From Hyphomonas sediminis (GTDB taxonomy: Bacteria; Pseudomonadota; Alphaproteobacteria; Caulobacterales; Hyphomonadaceae): DNA of 64,000 nucleotides. The notes under the pieces are model-generated. The model saw only the letters and a program-made list of their open reading frames with translations, was not told where the DNA came from and did not search any database. This document shows, one piece after another, positions 61,299 to 64,000 of the stretch. Position 1 is the stretch's first letter. Every line of letters begins with the position of its first letter. Location: the NCBI RefSeq assembly GCF_019679475.1, contig NZ_JAIEZP010000001.1, positions 1,798,001 to 1,862,000 on the forward strand. Reading direction: 5' to 3'. A program made the position numbers and the translations under genes.

Positions 61299-61829
61299 AT
61301 GATGAGGTTTCTTATTGTTTTCGCCGTCACGCTGACTTGCGCGCTGACGCTCATGGCAGGCTTGCTGGCCCAGAATGGCTACAGCCTGTTTGCCCCGGAA
61401 ATGCTGTCGATGGTGGGCGTCTGCTTTGCCGTGGCGCTTTACGTGGCCTGGCGCATCACCACCGTGCTGCGCCGCCGCGACGAACGCCGGGAAGACGCAG
61501 GCGCCGGCCTGGGCGACAAGAAACCCTCGGCAGCCTTCGGCCTCGGCTCGCTGGTGGGCGGCAAGAGCCGCGCGCAGATCGAGCGGGAAGCCCGTTTCGC
61601 CGCCAAGAAGCGCCAGCTGATCGCCGCCGGGAAGATCGCTCCTGAAGAGGGCGACCTGCCGCCGCCAGCCGAGCAGGCAGTTGAAACCGTGCCTGCAGAC
61701 GAGCCTAAAGCCGAAGCCCCCAAGCTGGATGACGCGCCGACACGCGTCGCCGCCACCGCCACCATGCGGGAGAAGATGGCCGCGCGGGCCGAGCGTGTCA
61801 GGCGGGCGCGGGAAGAGGGGAAGATCTAG
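61299..61829 (+). CDS. hypothetical membrane protein with a charged C-terminus
   Basis: 176 residues. Two hydrophobic helices at residues 3-24 and 34-54, then a basic/charged stretch (RRRDERREDAGAGLGDKK), a helix (SRAQIEREARFAAKKRQLI) and a Pro/Glu-rich acidic region, ending in a coiled helix (MREKMAARAERVRRAREEG). I do not recognise the family. It follows gatA after 59 bases and its end overlaps the convergent gene by 32 bases. Confidence 0.7.
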   Translation: MMRFLIVFAVTLTCALTLMAGLLAQNGYSLFAPEMLSMVGVCFAVALYVAWRITTVLRRRDERREDAGAGLGDKKPSAAFGLGSLVGGKSRAQIEREARFAAKKRQLIAAGKIAPEEGDLPPPAEQAVETVPADEPKAEAPKLDDAPTRVAATATMREKMAARAERVRRAREEGKI

Positions 61830-62202
61830 GCGGGCGCTTCGGCGCGGCGCTCACGGCTGGCGTGATGGGGGCTTTCGTGCCCCCGCCGGGCCGGTCGTCA
61901 TCATCCTCGCCGGATTTTTCGTGGGCCTCGGGCGCGTCGTCCACTGTGCGGTCTGTGATCCGCGAGAGATAAAGCCCTGCGCCGATGAGGCCGCCAATCG
62001 GGCCAAACTGCAGCAACATGGCCGCAACGAACAGGAACGGCACCTCGATCCGCAGGCCCGCCAGCATCAGGAAGATGCCGCCCACCAGCACGCAGCCCAG
62101 CGCCAGCCCGCAGGCAAAGCCCGCCACCAGATATTTCAGGAACCCCCGCGCAATGGGGCGCTCTTCGTCCCGCGCGCCATCAAGGATCATCTTGAACAGC
62201 AT
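61798..62202 (-). CDS. hypothetical membrane protein
   Basis: 134 residues. Two hydrophobic segments at about 20-48 (FLKYLVAGFACGLALGCVLV) and 54-78 (VPFLFVAAMLLQFGPIGGLI), a short Arg-rich link, and an acidic then Pro-rich tail (EKSGEDDDDRPGGGTK, PKRPPRSSPLPAPA). A GAAGG box precedes the start. Unknown function. The end overlaps the preceding hypothetical gene on the opposite strand by 32 bases. Confidence 0.62.
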   Translation of the reverse strand: MLFKMILDGARDEERPIARGFLKYLVAGFACGLALGCVLVGGIFLMLAGLRIEVPFLFVAAMLLQFGPIGGLIGAGLYLSRITDRTVDDAPEAHEKSGEDDDDRPGGGTKAPITPAVSAAPKRPPRSSPLPAPA

Positions 62203-62382
62203 GGATCTGCCTTCCCCGTTCCGGATGCGCCAGTTTTGCCCGATCCTGCCTGAAAGAGAAGCCCGAATCGTCGCCCGGGCCACCGGCGCTCCTGCGATGA
62301 AAGGGCGGCTCGACACGGGGCAGTTCCGGGGGCTAAAAGGGCCGGATTCCACTGCCCTTACTGATTGTTGACCGAGAGACTG

Positions 62383-63891
62383 ATGACCGAGCGCACCCCC
62401 TACCGCATCAAAGGCGAAACCGGCGACTGGGAAGTCGTCATGGGGCTCGAGATCCACGCCCAGGTTTCCTCCAATGCGAAGCTGTTTTCCGGCGCCTCGA
62501 CGACCTTCGGCGCGGACCCGAACTGCAACGTCTCGCTGGTCGATGCGGCGATGCCGGGCATGCTGCCGGTGATCAACAAATTCTGCGTCGAGCAGGCGAT
62601 CCGCACCGGGCTTGGCCTCAAGGCCCAGATCAACACCTGGAGCCGCTTCGACCGGAAGAACTATTTCTATCCCGACCTTCCGCAGGGCTACCAGATCAGC
62701 CAGTTCGCGCACCCCATCGTGGGCGAAGGCGAGATCGAAGTTGATGTCGAAGTGCCGGGCAAGGAAGATTACAGCTTCCCCTGCCGCATCGAGCGGCTGC
62801 ACCTGGAGCAGGACGCCGGCAAGTCGATCCACGACATGGACCCGAACTCCACCTATGTGGACCTCAACCGCTCGGGCGTCGCGCTGATGGAGATCGTCTC
62901 CAAGCCGGACGTGCGCTCGCCGGCGGAAGCGGCTGCCTATGTGAAGAAGCTGCGCGCGATTGTCATCGCGCTGGGCACCTGCGACGGCGACATGGAAAAG
63001 GGCAACCTGCGCGCCGACGTGAACGTCTCCGTGTGCAAGCCGGGCCAGTATGAGAAGTTCCGCGAGACGGGCGATTTCAGCCATCTGGGCACACGCTGCG
63101 AGCTGAAGAACATGAACTCCTATCGCTTCATCCAGCAGGCGATCGAGTATGAAGCCCGTCGCCAGATCGAGATCATCGAGGCCGGTGGCAAGGTCGATCA
63201 GGAAACCCGCCTGTTCGATGCCGTGAAAGGCGAAACCCGCTCGATGCGCTCCAAGGAAGACGCGCACGACTATCGCTATTTTCCGGACCCGGATCTTCTG
63301 CCGCTGGAATTCGAGCAGGCCTGGATCGAGGAAATCCGCGCCTCGCTGCCGGAGCTGCCCGACCAGAAGCGCGCGCGTTTCGAGAAGGATTACGGGCTGT
63401 CGCGCTATGATGCGGGCGTGCTGACTTCCGACTTCGAGAAGGCTGAATATTTCGAGGTCGTGGCCAAGGGCCGCGACGCGAAACTTGCCGCCAACTGGGT
63501 GACGCAGGAGCTGTTCGGCTATCTCAACAAGGAAGGCCTGGAGCTGGCCCAGAGCCCGGTTTCAGCCGAAGCGCTCGGCGGCCTGATCGCGCTCATCTCG
63601 GACGATACGATCAGTGGCAAGATCGCCAAGGATGTCTTTGCCCGGATGATTGCGGGCGAGGGCGAGGCGGCGGCCATCGTCGAGAAGCACGGCCTGAAAC
63701 AGGTGACCGATACCGGCGCGATTGAGAAGGTTGTCGACGAGATCATCGCGGCAAACCCCGATCAGGTCGCCAAGGTGAAAGACAAGCCGCAGACGCTCGG
63801 CTGGTTCGTCGGCCAGGTGATGAAAGCCTCGGGCGGCAAGGCCAACCCGAAAGCCGTCAACGACATCCTGAAGGCGAAGCTGGGGATTTGA
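62383..63891 (+). CDS. gatB: aspartyl/glutamyl-tRNA amidotransferase subunit B
   Basis: 502 residues. [40 protein letters not shown] and [20 protein letters not shown] are GatB signatures; the C-terminal YqeY-like tRNA-binding domain is present ([37 protein letters not shown]). The kinase-like part activates the misacylated tRNA and receives ammonia from GatA. Start at 62383 ([10 protein letters not shown]) is preferred to the upstream TTG. Confidence 0.97.
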   Translation: MTERTPYRIKGETGDWEVVMGLEIHAQVSSNAKLFSGASTTFGADPNCNVSLVDAAMPGMLPVINKFCVEQAIRTGLGLKAQINTWSRFDRKNYFYPDLPQGYQISQFAHPIVGEGEIEVDVEVPGKEDYSFPCRIERLHLEQDAGKSIHDMDPNSTYVDLNRSGVALMEIVSKPDVRSPAEAAAYVKKLRAIVIALGTCDGDMEKGNLRADVNVSVCKPGQYEKFRETGDFSHLGTRCELKNMNSYRFIQQAIEYEARRQIEIIEAGGKVDQETRLFDAVKGETRSMRSKEDAHDYRYFPDPDLLPLEFEQAWIEEIRASLPELPDQKRARFEKDYGLSRYDAGVLTSDFEKAEYFEVVAKGRDAKLAANWVTQELFGYLNKEGLELAQSPVSAEALGGLIALISDDTISGKIAKDVFARMIAGEGEAAAIVEKHGLKQVTDTGAIEKVVDEIIAANPDQVAKVKDKPQTLGWFVGQVMKASGGKANPKAVNDILKAKLGI

Positions 63892-63941
63892 TCCCCGGCT
63901 TTCTTGCCGTCCACTTATCTACGCGAAAGCTCAGAGGCCCT

Positions 63942-63983
63942 CGTCATCCCGGTTTTGCGCACCGCGCAAAGACCGGGACCCAG
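63942..63983 (-). repeat. CGTCATCCCGGT/ACCGGGACCCAG inverted repeat, second copy
   Basis: Same ends as the element at 22859-22898 but inverted: CGTCATCCCGGTTTTGCGC at the left and GCGCAAAGACCGGGACCCAG at the right, which can form a hairpin around the ACC centre. It is 51 bases after the gatB stop and may serve as its terminator. Confidence 0.7.
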
Positions 63984-64000
63984 GATCAGGCGCAGGATCG

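Noticed and set aside
61798..63267. 489-codon minus-strand open frame running across gatB
   Set aside because: Most of it is antisense to well-supported gatB; only the last 134 codons (start at 62202) look like a real membrane protein.
1..64000. CRISPR array, prophage or complete insertion sequence
   Set aside because: No regular repeat-spacer pattern, integrase, transposase or phage structural gene is present.

Overview
The window reads as one chromosomal stretch of a high-GC alphaproteobacterium, most likely a Hyphomonas-like or other Hyphomonadaceae/Caulobacterales-type organism. This is inferred from gene order and protein character, not from a database search. The best evidence is the run hppA - bamE - ubiquinol-cytochrome c chaperone - plsX - fabH - ihfA - merR - tRNA-Pro, which I recognise from Caulobacter-type genomes, plus a Caulobacter-style Cpa/Tad pilus locus and many GTG and TTG starts. 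Nearly all of the window is coding. There is no prophage, no intact insertion sequence and no CRISPR array.

Layout. 1-1643: the end of a threonine dehydratase and a PPP-type phosphatase. 1799-8802: a compact, translationally coupled Tad/Cpa pilus operon (cpaB, cpaC, a very small lipoprotein, cpaE, cpaF, tadB, tadC) without a pilin or prepilin peptidase. 8846-13078: accA, thiL and the K+-independent proton pyrophosphatase hppA with a clear terminator. 13131-13427: a gene-free stretch that can fold into a large structured RNA. 13428-17729: bamE, cytochrome bc1 chaperone, plsX-fabH-ihfA-merR and tRNA-Pro(GGG). 17897-22146: msrB, an S9 oligopeptidase lipoprotein, a DEDD exonuclease, a MaoC-like hydratase and a small membrane protein. 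22147-23074: a repeat-rich patch. 23075-31302: an accessory metabolic region with an acyl-CoA ligase, then a tightly packed minus-strand group (amidohydrolase, membrane hydroxylase, SnoaL-like, GNAT, M28 peptidase), a crotonase and a CinA-type amidohydrolase.

31471-43866 is mostly core: dnaB, rplI-rpsR-rpsF, the fatty-acid cluster fabD-fabG-acpP-fabF, mltG-yicC-gmk, and the outer-membrane/ribosome group lptD-surA-pdxA-rsmA (40704-46208). dprA-plsY (46434-48169) is separated from pyrB and its dihydroorotase-like partner (51905-54129) by a 3.7 kb accessory block holding a repeat-flanked vapBC pair, a KptA RNA 2'-phosphotransferase, a second DEDD exonuclease and a MATE transporter. The last part holds the tRNA amidotransferase genes gatC, gatA and gatB, which are not contiguous: gatC (55832) is cut off from gatA (59755) by a repeat, an oxidoreductase, a GSU2403-type nucleotidyltransferase-fold gene with a perfect palindrome at its promoter, a SET-domain gene and a lipoprotein.

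The most notable points are: (i) a 119-bp imperfect palindrome present three times at exactly the same length; (ii) a dihydroorotase homologue that has lost the metal-binding HxH, encoded in overlap with pyrB; (iii) the structured intergenic RNA candidate after hppA; (iv) a five-gene accessory operon with no assigned pathway; (v) the accessory islands that split pyrBC from plsY-dprA and gatC from gatA.
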